Shown here: one piece after another, positions 1 to 5,799 of the stretch
How positions within the stretch are numbered: the first letter of the stretch is position 1
How the letters are laid out: every line of letters starts with the position of its first letter
DNA from: Bacteroidota bacterium
GTDB lineage: Bacteria; Bacteroidota; Bacteroidia; Chitinophagales; Chitinophagaceae
NCBI GenBank assembly: GCA_023411775.1
Contig: JAEYOL010000096.1
Span: 1-5,799 of the forward strand
DNA length: 5,799 nucleotides
Direction of reading: 5' to 3'
The notes under the pieces: model-generated
The model's input: only the letters and a program-made list of their open reading frames with translations
Told to the model about the DNA's origin: nothing
The model's database searches: none
Program-made: the position numbers and the translations under genes

Positions 1-981
1 CGTAGCAGCTTCGACTATATCAATTTTATTTTTTCCGCCAATAGTTTTAATGACGCGATACGCCGTGTCGCTTACCTGAAGAGTTACCGCGCCTATCGCG
101 AGCAACAGGTAGCTACCATCAATGAAACGCAGCAACTGATCGCAAGAAGGCAGGAGCAGCAGATCGCGAGAAAGCAGGAAAGGAACAAGGCTCTTGAAGA
201 TCGTACCGTGCAAAGAAATACCCTGGCTGAGCAGAAAAAAGAAAAAGACGGCGTCGTATCGGAATTAAAATCCCAGAGCAGTGTTTTGCAAAAGCAGATC
301 GCCGCTAAAAAGAAACGCGACCGCGACCTGAAGAATGCCCTGACAGCGATCGTAAGAAGGGAGATCGCCGCGGCGAAAAAGAAAGAAGAGGACAGGCTGG
401 CCGCAGAAAAGAAAGAAAGGGATCGTATTGCAGCAGAGAAAAAAGCGATCGCGGCTGCCAACCCCGACGCGCCGGCAGCAACTGCCACACCAGCTAAACC
501 GGAGCCAGTTGAGAAAAAGCCGGAGAGTTACCTGGAATTAAACGCGGTTGACATCAAACTTGGCGCTGATTTTTCGAAGAACAAAGGCAAACTGCCCTGG
601 CCTGTCGATAAGAGTTTTGTCAAAGTCCCATTTGGAAAATACAAGGTGGAAGGTTTTACCAATATCTACGATGATAATCCAGGCATCACGATCGGCACCG
701 AGGCAGGTTCTGTGGTTAAAGCCGTGTTTGATGGTGAGGTGATGGCTATTCACAATTATGGTGAAGCGGCTGCCGTGGTATTGCGCCACGGGAAATATAT
801 TACCACCTACAGCAATCTTTCAGGCGTGAATGTCGGTAAAGGCGCCACCGTAAAAACCGGCCAGGTGATTGGCAGAGCTGGCGAAGCCGATGATGGTTCA
901 GGCGGCCAGGTGAATTTTATGGTGATGATAGAAAATTCAAATGTGAATCCGGCTTCCTGGTTGCGGTCGTCCAGGAACTAG
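1..981 (+). CDS. EnvC-like murein hydrolase activator, degenerate LytM/M23 domain (5' partial)
   Basis: The reading frame is open from base 1 and ends at TAG 979-981, giving 326 residues; the signal peptide and first coiled-coil segment lie outside the window. Residues 9-34 (FIFSANSFNDAIRR, then YLKSYRAYREQQ) match the conserved N-terminal helical region of Bacteroidota EnvC-family proteins. A long, very charged coiled coil of Lys, Glu, Arg and Ala follows (about 35-150), then an Ala/Pro linker (about 151-172). The C-terminal LytM fold starts at about 197 (KGKLPWPV) and ends in NPASWL at about 316-321. Family knowledge: EnvC proteins sit in the periplasm and activate cell-wall amidases during daughter-cell separation, without being hydrolases. 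That fits what is seen: the GIDI motif reads GITI (229-232), the central motif reads YSNL (270-273), and the usual LHFEI reads VNFMVMI (304-310), so the zinc ligands are missing. An internal GTG at 208 is in frame but is not the start. The gene converges with bshA across 15 bp. The activator role is inferred; a structural LytM protein is the alternative. Confidence 0.85.
   Translation, partial: RSSFDYINFIFSANSFNDAIRRVAYLKSYRAYREQQVATINETQQLIARRQEQQIARKQERNKALEDRTVQRNTLAEQKKEKDGVVSELKSQSSVLQKQIAAKKKRDRDLKNALTAIVRREIAAAKKKEEDRLAAEKKERDRIAAEKKAIAAANPDAPAATATPAKPEPVEKKPESYLELNAVDIKLGADFSKNKGKLPWPVDKSFVKVPFGKYKVEGFTNIYDDNPGITIGTEAGSVVKAVFDGEVMAIHNYGEAAAVVLRHGKYITTYSNLSGVNVGKGATVKTGQVIGRAGEADDGSGGQVNFMVMIENSNVNPASWLRSSRN
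358..450 (+). repeat. Imperfect 10-residue coding repeat in the EnvC coiled coil
   Basis: Two adjacent 30-bp units (391-420 and 421-450) encode DRLAAEKKER and DRIAAEKKAI. A more diverged unit (REIAAAKKKEE) precedes them from 358. The protein identity is clearer than the DNA identity, which suggests old duplication or convergence on a Lys/Glu/Ala coiled-coil composition. The unit probably extends the helical arm of the EnvC-like protein. Confidence 0.6.
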
Positions 982-996
982 CAAAGGTTACCCATA

Positions 997-2130
997 TTAG
1001 ACAGGTGCATTCACCAGGAATCGCTCATAGAGCTTTTCATACTGTGGAATAATATTACTGATATCGTATTTTTTGGCATGTGCAGCCGCGTGCGTTTTAA
1101 ACTTCTTTAGTACCTCATCTTTTTTAAGGATATCCATAGCCTGGCGACTCATCGTCTCAACGTCGCCCACATCGGCCATAAAGCCTGTTTCACCTGGTAT
1201 CATGATCTCGCCAAGACCGCCGGCATTGGTTGATACAACCGGTACTCCTGCCGCCATCGCTTCAAGCGCAGCAAGACCAAAGCTTTCATATTCTGAAGTA
1301 AGCAGGAACAGGTCTGCAATAGCGAGTATGTCTTCCATCTGTTCCTGTTTGCCTACGAATCGTACATTATCATATACACCCAGGGTGCGGCTGAGTTCTT
1401 CTGTAGTCTGCCGTTCGGGCCCGTCACCAACAAAAAGTAGTTTGGAAGGGATCTTTTGATTCACCTGGTGAAAGATCTTCACCACATCTTCCACGCGTTT
1501 TATTTTTCGAAAATTGGATGCATGTAGGAGGATGCGTTCTCCGTTGGGGGCTATTACTTTTTTGAAAGCGTCAATGGGTTTGCGGCTAAACCTGTTTACA
1601 TCTACAAAATTGTAGATCACCTGGATCTCTTTTTCTATCCGGAAAACCTTGTAGGTTTCATCGCGGAGGTTTTCTGACACGGCTGTAATACCATCGCTTT
1701 GGTTGATGGAGAAAGCGACAACAGGCGCATAGGTTTTATCGCGGCCAACTAATGTAATATCTGTCCCATGCAGGGTTGTAACTACGGGGATTTGTTTTCC
1801 CTGTTTCTCCAGGATCCGTTTCGCCATGTAGGCTGCAGAGGCATGAGGAATAGCATAATGTACATGTAGCAGGTCGAGGTCATTATTTTTGATCACATCG
1901 ACCATGGTACTTGCCAGCGCTGTTTCGTAAGGGGGGTAGTCAAACAGGGGATAAGTAGGAACCTGAACTTCGTGGTAAAATATATTGGGAATAAAACCAT
2001 TCAGCCTCACGGGTTGCTGGTAAGTAATAAAATGAACATGGTGACCTTTTTGAGCCAGGGCTTTGCCCAGTTCGGTTGCCAACACGCCGCTTCCACCGAA
2101 AGTAGGGTAACAAACAATTCCAATTCTCAT
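997..2130 (-). CDS. bshA: N-acetyl-alpha-D-glucosaminyl L-malate synthase BshA
   Basis: This is a complete 377-residue GT-B retaining glycosyltransferase of family GT4, the usual length for BshA. Known role: cytoplasmic transfer of GlcNAc from UDP-GlcNAc to L-malate, the first committed step of bacillithiol synthesis; BshB and BshC, which finish the thiol, are not in this window. The N-terminal Rossmann domain opens with MRIGIVCYPTFGGSGVLATE, with the glycine loop at 12-15. It continues with LLHVHYAIPHA (88-98) and TTLHGTDITLVG (118-129), both typical of BshA. The C-terminal nucleotide-sugar domain has HASNFRKIKRVEDV (203-216), VGDGPE (234-239) and the EX7E motif of GT4 enzymes at E282 and E290, inside YESFGLAALEAMAAG. 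The ATG at 2130 begins directly with the first beta strand, so no other start is needed; a weak AAAAGGA lies just upstream. The gene is divergent from the M28 peptidase and convergent with the EnvC-like gene. Generic GT4 sugar transferases are the alternative, but the N-terminal motifs favour BshA strongly. Confidence 0.95.
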   Translation of the reverse strand: MRIGIVCYPTFGGSGVLATELGKALAQKGHHVHFITYQQPVRLNGFIPNIFYHEVQVPTYPLFDYPPYETALASTMVDVIKNNDLDLLHVHYAIPHASAAYMAKRILEKQGKQIPVVTTLHGTDITLVGRDKTYAPVVAFSINQSDGITAVSENLRDETYKVFRIEKEIQVIYNFVDVNRFSRKPIDAFKKVIAPNGERILLHASNFRKIKRVEDVVKIFHQVNQKIPSKLLFVGDGPERQTTEELSRTLGVYDNVRFVGKQEQMEDILAIADLFLLTSEYESFGLAALEAMAAGVPVVSTNAGGLGEIMIPGETGFMADVGDVETMSRQAMDILKKDEVLKKFKTHAAAHAKKYDISNIIPQYEKLYERFLVNAPV

Positions 2131-2160
2131 CCCAATCCTTTTAGCTTTTTTTAAGCAGTT

Positions 2161-2168
2161 AAAACTTA
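2161..2168 (-). promoter_or_regulatory. Possible -7 element for bshA
   Basis: Read on the minus strand this is TAAGTTTT, seven of eight matches to the Bacteroidota -7 consensus TAnnTTTG. It lies about 30 bp upstream of the bshA ATG. No clear TTG-type -33 box is found at the expected distance, so this is only a weak candidate in an AT-rich spacer. Confidence 0.2.
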
Positions 2169-2268
2169 ACGTACCTGAGATATTAACCCTAAGGTAACAG
2201 TTTTGATGCAGGAAGGTTTACCGTTCAACTTAATTATTTATTTTTATCACCTGCCCGGCGTCAATTTT

Positions 2269-2304
2269 TTTGATAATTGAAAGAGCAGAAAAAATCTAAA
2301 TTTT
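2269..2304 (+). promoter_or_regulatory. Possible Bacteroidota-type promoter for the M28 peptidase
   Basis: TTTG at 2269-2272 and TAAATTTT at 2297-2304 resemble the -33 (TTTG) and -7 (TAnnTTTG) elements used by the Bacteroidota primary sigma factor. The gap is 24 bp, slightly longer than usual, and the -7 box lacks its final G. Transcription would start about 25-30 bp before the ATG at 2339. The AT-rich context makes chance matches likely. Confidence 0.3.
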
Positions 2305-2338
2305 ATTCATTTCAAAGCTCATAAATAGTTTCCACAGC

Positions 2339-3715
2339 ATGTTTTTAACCCAATTCGCCCCGGTGAAAAGAGTTGTTATTTTTTTGTCAGTTGCGCTTAC
2401 TGGCATCGGTGCCGCGGCCCAGTCTGAAGACTCCCTGATGATCCGCCGCATCGCGGATGAGATCCTGCTCCATTCAAATGCGTACGAAAATCTGCGGCAT
2501 CTCACGAAAAATATTGGTCCCCGACTAGCGGGTTCACCTGGCATGGTGAAGTCCGAGAAATGGGGATTAAAAGCGATGCAGGATGCCGGTGCCACGAAAG
2601 CATGGTTGCAGGAATGCATGGTTCCTCACTGGGTTCGTGGCGGTAAGGACGAAGCCCGTGTTTCAAACAGGCAACTGGATGTAGTAGCTCTGGGTAATTC
2701 TATCGGAACCGGCAAGAAAGGTTTAACAGCTCCTGTGATCGAGGTCGCGTCTTTTGATGAACTCGAAAAAAGAAAAGATGAAGTAAAAGGCAAGATTGTT
2801 TTTTACAACCATAAGTTTAATCCGACTTACGTTCATACTTTTCATGCTTATCGTGATGCCGTGCAATATCGTGGCAGTGGTCCCAGTCGGGCTGCAAAAT
2901 ACGAAGCCGTGGCTGTTATTGTCAGAAGCATGAGCCATAGCACCGACAATTTTCCGCACACAGGATCTACGCGGTATGATACATCGTACAAGAAAATTCC
3001 TGCAGTAGCCATTGGTTTAAGAGATGCCGACTGGCTCAGTGATAACCTTGCAAAGAAAAAGCTGGATGTGTTTATCAAAACGGGCGGTCATTTCCTGCCA
3101 GATACTATTGGTCATAATGTGATCGGCGAATTAACCGGTTCAGAATTCCCCGATGAGATCATTACCGTGGGCGGTCACCTCGATAGCTGGGACAATTGTG
3201 AAGGTGCGCATGATGATGGTGCAGGTTGTGTGCAGACCATCGAGGTGTTGAGAGCATTTAAAGCAATCGGTTATAAACCTAAACGCACGATCCGCTTTGT
3301 CCTGTTCGCCAACGAGGAAAATGGTTTAAGGGGAGGTTATAAGTATGCTGAAGAAGCGAAGGCAAAAAATGAAAAACATGTTTTTGCACTGGAAAGTGAT
3401 GCAGGCGGTTTTACCCCGAGAGGTTTTGGATTTACTTCTACCAATGATCAGTATGAAAAAATTATTCAATGGCGTGATATGATCGCTCCCTATGGCGCTG
3501 GTGATTTCACACGAGGCGGAGGCGGTGCTGATATCGGTCCGCTCAACCGGCAGCTGGGTACGGCGGTAGCAGGCCTAATCCCCGACTCCCAACGATATTT
3601 TGATATACACCATGCCCGCAATGACGTATTTGAAGCCGTAAACAAGCGGGAATTAGATCTTGGAGCCGTGAATATGGCAGCCCTGATCTACCTGGTCGAT
3701 AAGTATGGTATGTAA
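2339..3715 (+). CDS. Secreted M28 family metallopeptidase, carboxypeptidase Q-like
   Basis: A complete 458-residue exported zinc aminopeptidase-fold protein. The N-terminus has a basic stretch (KR 10-11), a hydrophobic core (VVIFLSVALTGIG) and a likely signal peptidase I site near AAAQ (25-28). Residues about 45-110 (NIGPRLAGSPG, then VPHWVRGGKDEA) and a PA-like insert (about 115-250) resemble carboxypeptidase Q, the plasma glutamate carboxypeptidase type. The dinuclear zinc site of family M28 appears complete: H280 (GGHLDSWD), bridging D292 (HDDGAG), catalytic E326 and ligand E327 (FANEENGL), D354 (ESDAGG) and H425 (HHARND). Expected role: hydrolysis of dipeptides or N-terminal residues in the periplasm or outside the cell, probably for peptide scavenging; the substrate cannot be read from sequence. 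A GTG at 2363 would give a more typical MKRVVIF signal peptide, so the start is uncertain by eight codons. There is no clear ribosome binding site. The gene stands alone, divergent from bshA and convergent with argH (17-bp gap). Confidence 0.93.
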   Translation: MFLTQFAPVKRVVIFLSVALTGIGAAAQSEDSLMIRRIADEILLHSNAYENLRHLTKNIGPRLAGSPGMVKSEKWGLKAMQDAGATKAWLQECMVPHWVRGGKDEARVSNRQLDVVALGNSIGTGKKGLTAPVIEVASFDELEKRKDEVKGKIVFYNHKFNPTYVHTFHAYRDAVQYRGSGPSRAAKYEAVAVIVRSMSHSTDNFPHTGSTRYDTSYKKIPAVAIGLRDADWLSDNLAKKKLDVFIKTGGHFLPDTIGHNVIGELTGSEFPDEIITVGGHLDSWDNCEGAHDDGAGCVQTIEVLRAFKAIGYKPKRTIRFVLFANEENGLRGGYKYAEEAKAKNEKHVFALESDAGGFTPRGFGFTSTNDQYEKIIQWRDMIAPYGAGDFTRGGGGADIGPLNRQLGTAVAGLIPDSQRYFDIHHARNDVFEAVNKRELDLGAVNMAALIYLVDKYGM

Positions 3716-3732
3716 GATCACTATCCCCTATA

Positions 3733-5073
3733 TCACTGGAGAAGCTTTTGTAATGCCTGCTGTACACTTGCAAATGGAAAGCTTGTATATACAGTGTCCA
3801 TTTGGTGCCTGATCTCTTCGGTGCATAGATTTCCTATGCTTCCCTCGTGCATTTTGCCTGAACTGGCCGATGCCGGAGCTGGGACAAAACTTCCTTCCTC
3901 AACCTGTTTGCCTACAATTTTATAAGCATCCCTGAATGGAGTGCCCTGCATCACCAGGTTGTTCACGGCATCCACCGTGAAGAGGTATTTGTATTTTTCG
4001 TCCGCGAGAATATCTTTTTTTATTTCAATATTGGAAATCATCAACCCCGCCATCTCGATACAATCCCGCAAGGTTTTAAATGCGGGGAACAGGTGTTCCT
4101 TCAATAATTGCAGGTCGCGATGATAACCCGATGGCAGGTTAGTGGTCATCATCGTGATCTCGTTGGGTAATGCTTTGATACGATTGCAATGACTACGGAT
4201 CAGTTCAAAAACGTCAGGGTTTTTTTTATGCGGCATGATGCTGCTACCTGTTGTCAACTCGGCGGGGAAACTGATAAAGTCGAAATTCTGGTTGAGGTAT
4301 AGGCATGCGTCCATGCTGAGCCGTGCGAGCGTGTCGGCAAAATTGGCCAGTGACTGCGCCACCACCCGTTCCGCTTTTCCACGACCCATCTGGGCATACA
4401 CCACGTTGTAGTTCAGGTCGGCAAACCCGAGCAGCTCAGTTGTCAGCTTCCTGTTGATGGGAAATGAAGAGCCATATCCTGCCGCAGAACCGAGCGGGTT
4501 CTTATTGACAATATCATAAGCAGAACGCAGGGTTATCATATCGTCCACCAGGCTTTCGGCATAGGCACCAAACCATAAACCAAACGAAGAAGGCATGGCC
4601 AGTTGCAAATGCGTATAGCCGGGCAAAAGATGATCGCGGTATTTTTCGCTTTGTGTTTGGAGTAATTCAAAAAATGGCTGAATACTGTAAGCCAGTACCT
4701 CCAGCTCATGACGCAAAAAAAGTTTGATATCAACCAGCACCTGGTCGTTGCGACTCCGGGCGCTATGGATCTTTTTACCGGTATCACCTAACTTTTGGGT
4801 GAGCAATAATTCCACCTGCGAGTGAATATCTTCTACATCGTTTTGTAAGCTGAATTCTCCACGCTGAACCTGCCAATAGATATTTTTTAATTCGGCCTGT
4901 AACTGACTTAACTCGTCTTTTGAAAGCAGACCTACCGATTCCAGCATTTCAATATGGGCCAGTGAGCCCAGCACATCAAAAGCGGCAAGGTACAGGTCCA
5001 ATTCGCGGTCTTTACCGACTGTAAAAATCTCTACTTCTTTTGATGACGCTTTATTTTTTTGCCAGAGTTTCAT
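3733..5073 (-). CDS. argH: Argininosuccinate lyase ArgH
   Basis: A complete 446-residue enzyme of the fumarase/aspartase superfamily, at normal length. Known role: cytoplasmic cleavage of argininosuccinate to arginine and fumarate, the last step of arginine synthesis, as a homotetramer. Motifs in order: DVLGSLAHIEML (33-44), EDIHS (81-85), SARSRNDQV (104-112), GYTHLQLAMP (152-161) with the T-H pair at 154-155, NPLGSAAGYG (192-201), and the superfamily signature GSSIMPHKKNPD (276-287) on the flexible loop that carries the catalytic serine. The C-terminal domain contains QGTPFRDAYKIVG (376-388). The N-terminus reads KLWQKNK, then FTVGKDRELDLYL, in place of the WGGRF start of proteobacterial ArgH; this appears to be the normal Bacteroidota form and not damage. 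The ATG at 5073 is used because the protein aligns from there. Upstream lies the ArgE-type gene on the same strand, 58 bp away, so co-transcription is likely. The spacer is a heptamer array with no Shine-Dalgarno sequence. Confidence 0.98.
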   Translation of the reverse strand: MKLWQKNKASSKEVEIFTVGKDRELDLYLAAFDVLGSLAHIEMLESVGLLSKDELSQLQAELKNIYWQVQRGEFSLQNDVEDIHSQVELLLTQKLGDTGKKIHSARSRNDQVLVDIKLFLRHELEVLAYSIQPFFELLQTQSEKYRDHLLPGYTHLQLAMPSSFGLWFGAYAESLVDDMITLRSAYDIVNKNPLGSAAGYGSSFPINRKLTTELLGFADLNYNVVYAQMGRGKAERVVAQSLANFADTLARLSMDACLYLNQNFDFISFPAELTTGSSIMPHKKNPDVFELIRSHCNRIKALPNEITMMTTNLPSGYHRDLQLLKEHLFPAFKTLRDCIEMAGLMISNIEIKKDILADEKYKYLFTVDAVNNLVMQGTPFRDAYKIVGKQVEEGSFVPAPASASSGKMHEGSIGNLCTEEIRHQMDTVYTSFPFASVQQALQKLLQ

Positions 5074-5129
5074 GTTAGATGCTGGTTACTGGTTACTGGA
5101 TGCTAGATACTGGATACTGGATACTGGAT
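5074..5129. repeat. Array of eight degenerate 7-bp tandem repeats filling the argE-argH spacer
   Basis: On the + strand the units are GTTAGAT (5074), GCTGGTT (5081), ACTGGTT (5088), ACTGGAT (5095), GCTAGAT (5102), then ACTGGAT at 5109, 5116 and 5123. Read in the direction of the arg genes the commonest unit is ATCCAGT. Four units are identical; the others differ at one to three positions, mostly by transitions and an A/T exchange. The array begins at the base next to the argH start codon and stops 2 bp from the argE stop codon, so it replaces essentially the whole spacer. It is not palindromic and does not encode a Shine-Dalgarno sequence. It resembles short tandemly repeated heptamers found between genes in some bacteria; function unknown. 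Confidence 0.9.
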
Positions 5130-5131
5130 TG

Positions 5132-5799
5132 TTAATTTAGTTCTTCAATTAGTTTTATATAAAGGCCTATGCCCTGGTTGATTTCATCGATAAAAATATA
5201 CTCATCTGCCGTATGGCTTCTTGCTGAATCGCCGGGGCCCATCTTTAGTGCCGGGAAGGGCATCAGGGCTTTGTCGGAGGTAGTGGGAGAGCCATAATAG
5301 GTCCTCCCAAGTTTCAAGCCCGCTTTTACCAGGGGGTGATCCAGTGGAATTGAAGTAGAGCGCAACCTCGTGCTTCTTGGTTTTATGTCGGAACTGGTAT
5401 TGGATTTTATCAGGTCCAGGATTTCTTCGAATGTATACAATTCGTTTACCCTTACGTCCACCACAAACCTGCAAACCGCGGGCACTACATTATGAGCTTT
5501 GTTCTCAGTTTCGATCACGGTCACGCTCATTTTGGAAGGACCCAACAGGGGAGACACTTTGTCAAACTGGTAATTACTAAACCACTCAATATCCCTGATG
5601 GCTTTATAGATCGCGTTTTCACCCTCGTTCCTCGCCGCGTGGCCGGCTTTACCATTAGCCGTTGCATCCAGGACCATCAGCCCGCGTTCAGCCACTGCCA
5701 TCTGCATTTGTGTGGGTTCGCCTACGATCGCGTAATCGATCTTTGGCAAATAAGGTAATGTATATTCAATTCCGCCCGTGCCGGAAATCTCTTCTTCGG
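5132..5799 (-). CDS. argE: M20 family deacylase, ArgE type (N-acyl-ornithine or N-acyl-citrulline deacylase), 5' partial
   Basis: The frame runs from the right edge of the window to TAA at 5134-5132, giving 221 visible residues; the N-terminal part with the first zinc-binding His and Asp is outside. The first visible residues EEEISGTGG carry the M20 catalytic Glu and its neighbouring zinc-ligand Glu. Next come AIVGEPT (23-29), whose Glu lies at the usual metal-ligand position, and the dimerisation domain with GKAGHAARNEGENA (50-63), where H53 corresponds to the active-site His donated across the dimer. NVVPAVCRFVVDVRVN (103-118) follows, and KMGPGDSARSHTADE (185-199) provides the last ligand, H195. 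Known role of the family: zinc-dependent removal of an N-acyl group. The argH neighbour points to arginine synthesis and away from DapE. In Bacteroidota the substrate may be N-acetyl- or N-succinyl-citrulline instead of acetylornithine; this cannot be decided here. A TTG at 5749 is in frame but internal, since conserved M20 sequence continues upstream of it. Confidence 0.82.
   Translation of the reverse strand, partial: EEEISGTGGIEYTLPYLPKIDYAIVGEPTQMQMAVAERGLMVLDATANGKAGHAARNEGENAIYKAIRDIEWFSNYQFDKVSPLLGPSKMSVTVIETENKAHNVVPAVCRFVVDVRVNELYTFEEILDLIKSNTSSDIKPRSTRLRSTSIPLDHPLVKAGLKLGRTYYGSPTTSDKALMPFPALKMGPGDSARSHTADEYIFIDEINQGIGLYIKLIEELN

Noticed and set aside
93..490. Two minus-strand open frames rich in Ser, Phe, Ala and Leu, opposite the EnvC coiled coil.
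   Set aside because: They are antisense readings of Lys/Glu/Ala codons, which naturally give Phe, Ser and Leu; the plus strand has a clear family match.
208..981. A short EnvC-like gene starting at GTG 208.
   Set aside because: The frame is open to base 1 and the upstream residues match the EnvC family helical region.
2172..2196. Short inverted repeat TACCT ... AGGTA upstream of bshA, possibly an operator.
   Set aside because: Only five matched bases per arm with a 15-bp gap in AT-rich DNA; chance is sufficient.
4950..5073. Missing WGGRF motif at the ArgH N-terminus taken as damage or a diverged function.
   Set aside because: The replacement KLWQK, then FTVGKDRELDLYL fits the form I recognise from Bacteroidota ArgH, and all catalytic motifs are intact.
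5074..5129. Possible CRISPR array or phage attachment site in the heptamer stretch.
   Set aside because: The units are 7 bp and contiguous with no spacers, and no cas, integrase or tRNA gene is nearby.
5132..5749. A complete short M20 gene starting at the TTG at 5749.
   Set aside because: The frame continues upstream to the window edge with conserved M20 sequence (EEEISGTGG), so the TTG is internal and the gene is cut by the window, not truncated in the genome.
5377..5758. Plus-strand open frames of 67 and 88 codons opposite the ArgE-type gene.
   Set aside because: They overlap a strongly supported gene on the other strand and show no recognisable domain.

Overview
The window looks like chromosomal DNA from a member of the Bacteroidota, most likely near the Chitinophagaceae. 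This is inferred from the protein flavour: an EnvC-type LytM protein with Bacteroidota-style motifs, an ArgH that starts KLWQK and continues FTVGKDRELDLYLA instead of the usual WGGRF start, an M20 deacylase of the arginine-cluster type, bacillithiol synthesis, and poor Shine-Dalgarno sequences. No rRNA, tRNA, CRISPR array, insertion sequence or phage gene was seen. The window is almost fully coding and reads as ordinary core metabolism and envelope maintenance.

Layout. Bases 1-981 (+) hold the C-terminal part of an EnvC-like murein hydrolase activator; its N-terminus lies left of the window. It converges with bshA (997-2130, -), the glycosyltransferase of the first step of bacillithiol synthesis. 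bshA is divergent from a secreted M28 metallopeptidase resembling carboxypeptidase Q (2339-3715, +), with a 208-bp AT-rich spacer that must carry both promoters. The peptidase converges with argH (3733-5073, -). argH lies 58 bp downstream of an M20-family deacylase of the ArgE type (5132 to the right edge, -), whose N-terminus is outside the window. The two arg genes are probably one operon read leftward.

How the genes work together. The ArgE-type enzyme and ArgH are late enzymes of arginine synthesis: removal of the N-acyl group, and release of fumarate from argininosuccinate. The other three genes have no obvious link to arginine or to each other (cell separation, thiol redox, peptide scavenging).

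The most notable non-coding structure is the argE-argH spacer. Apart from 2 bp next to the argE stop codon, it consists entirely of eight degenerate 7-bp tandem repeats that run right up to the argH start codon. The second point of interest is the EnvC-like LytM domain, which appears to have lost its zinc ligands. I found no convincing undescribed multi-gene system here.
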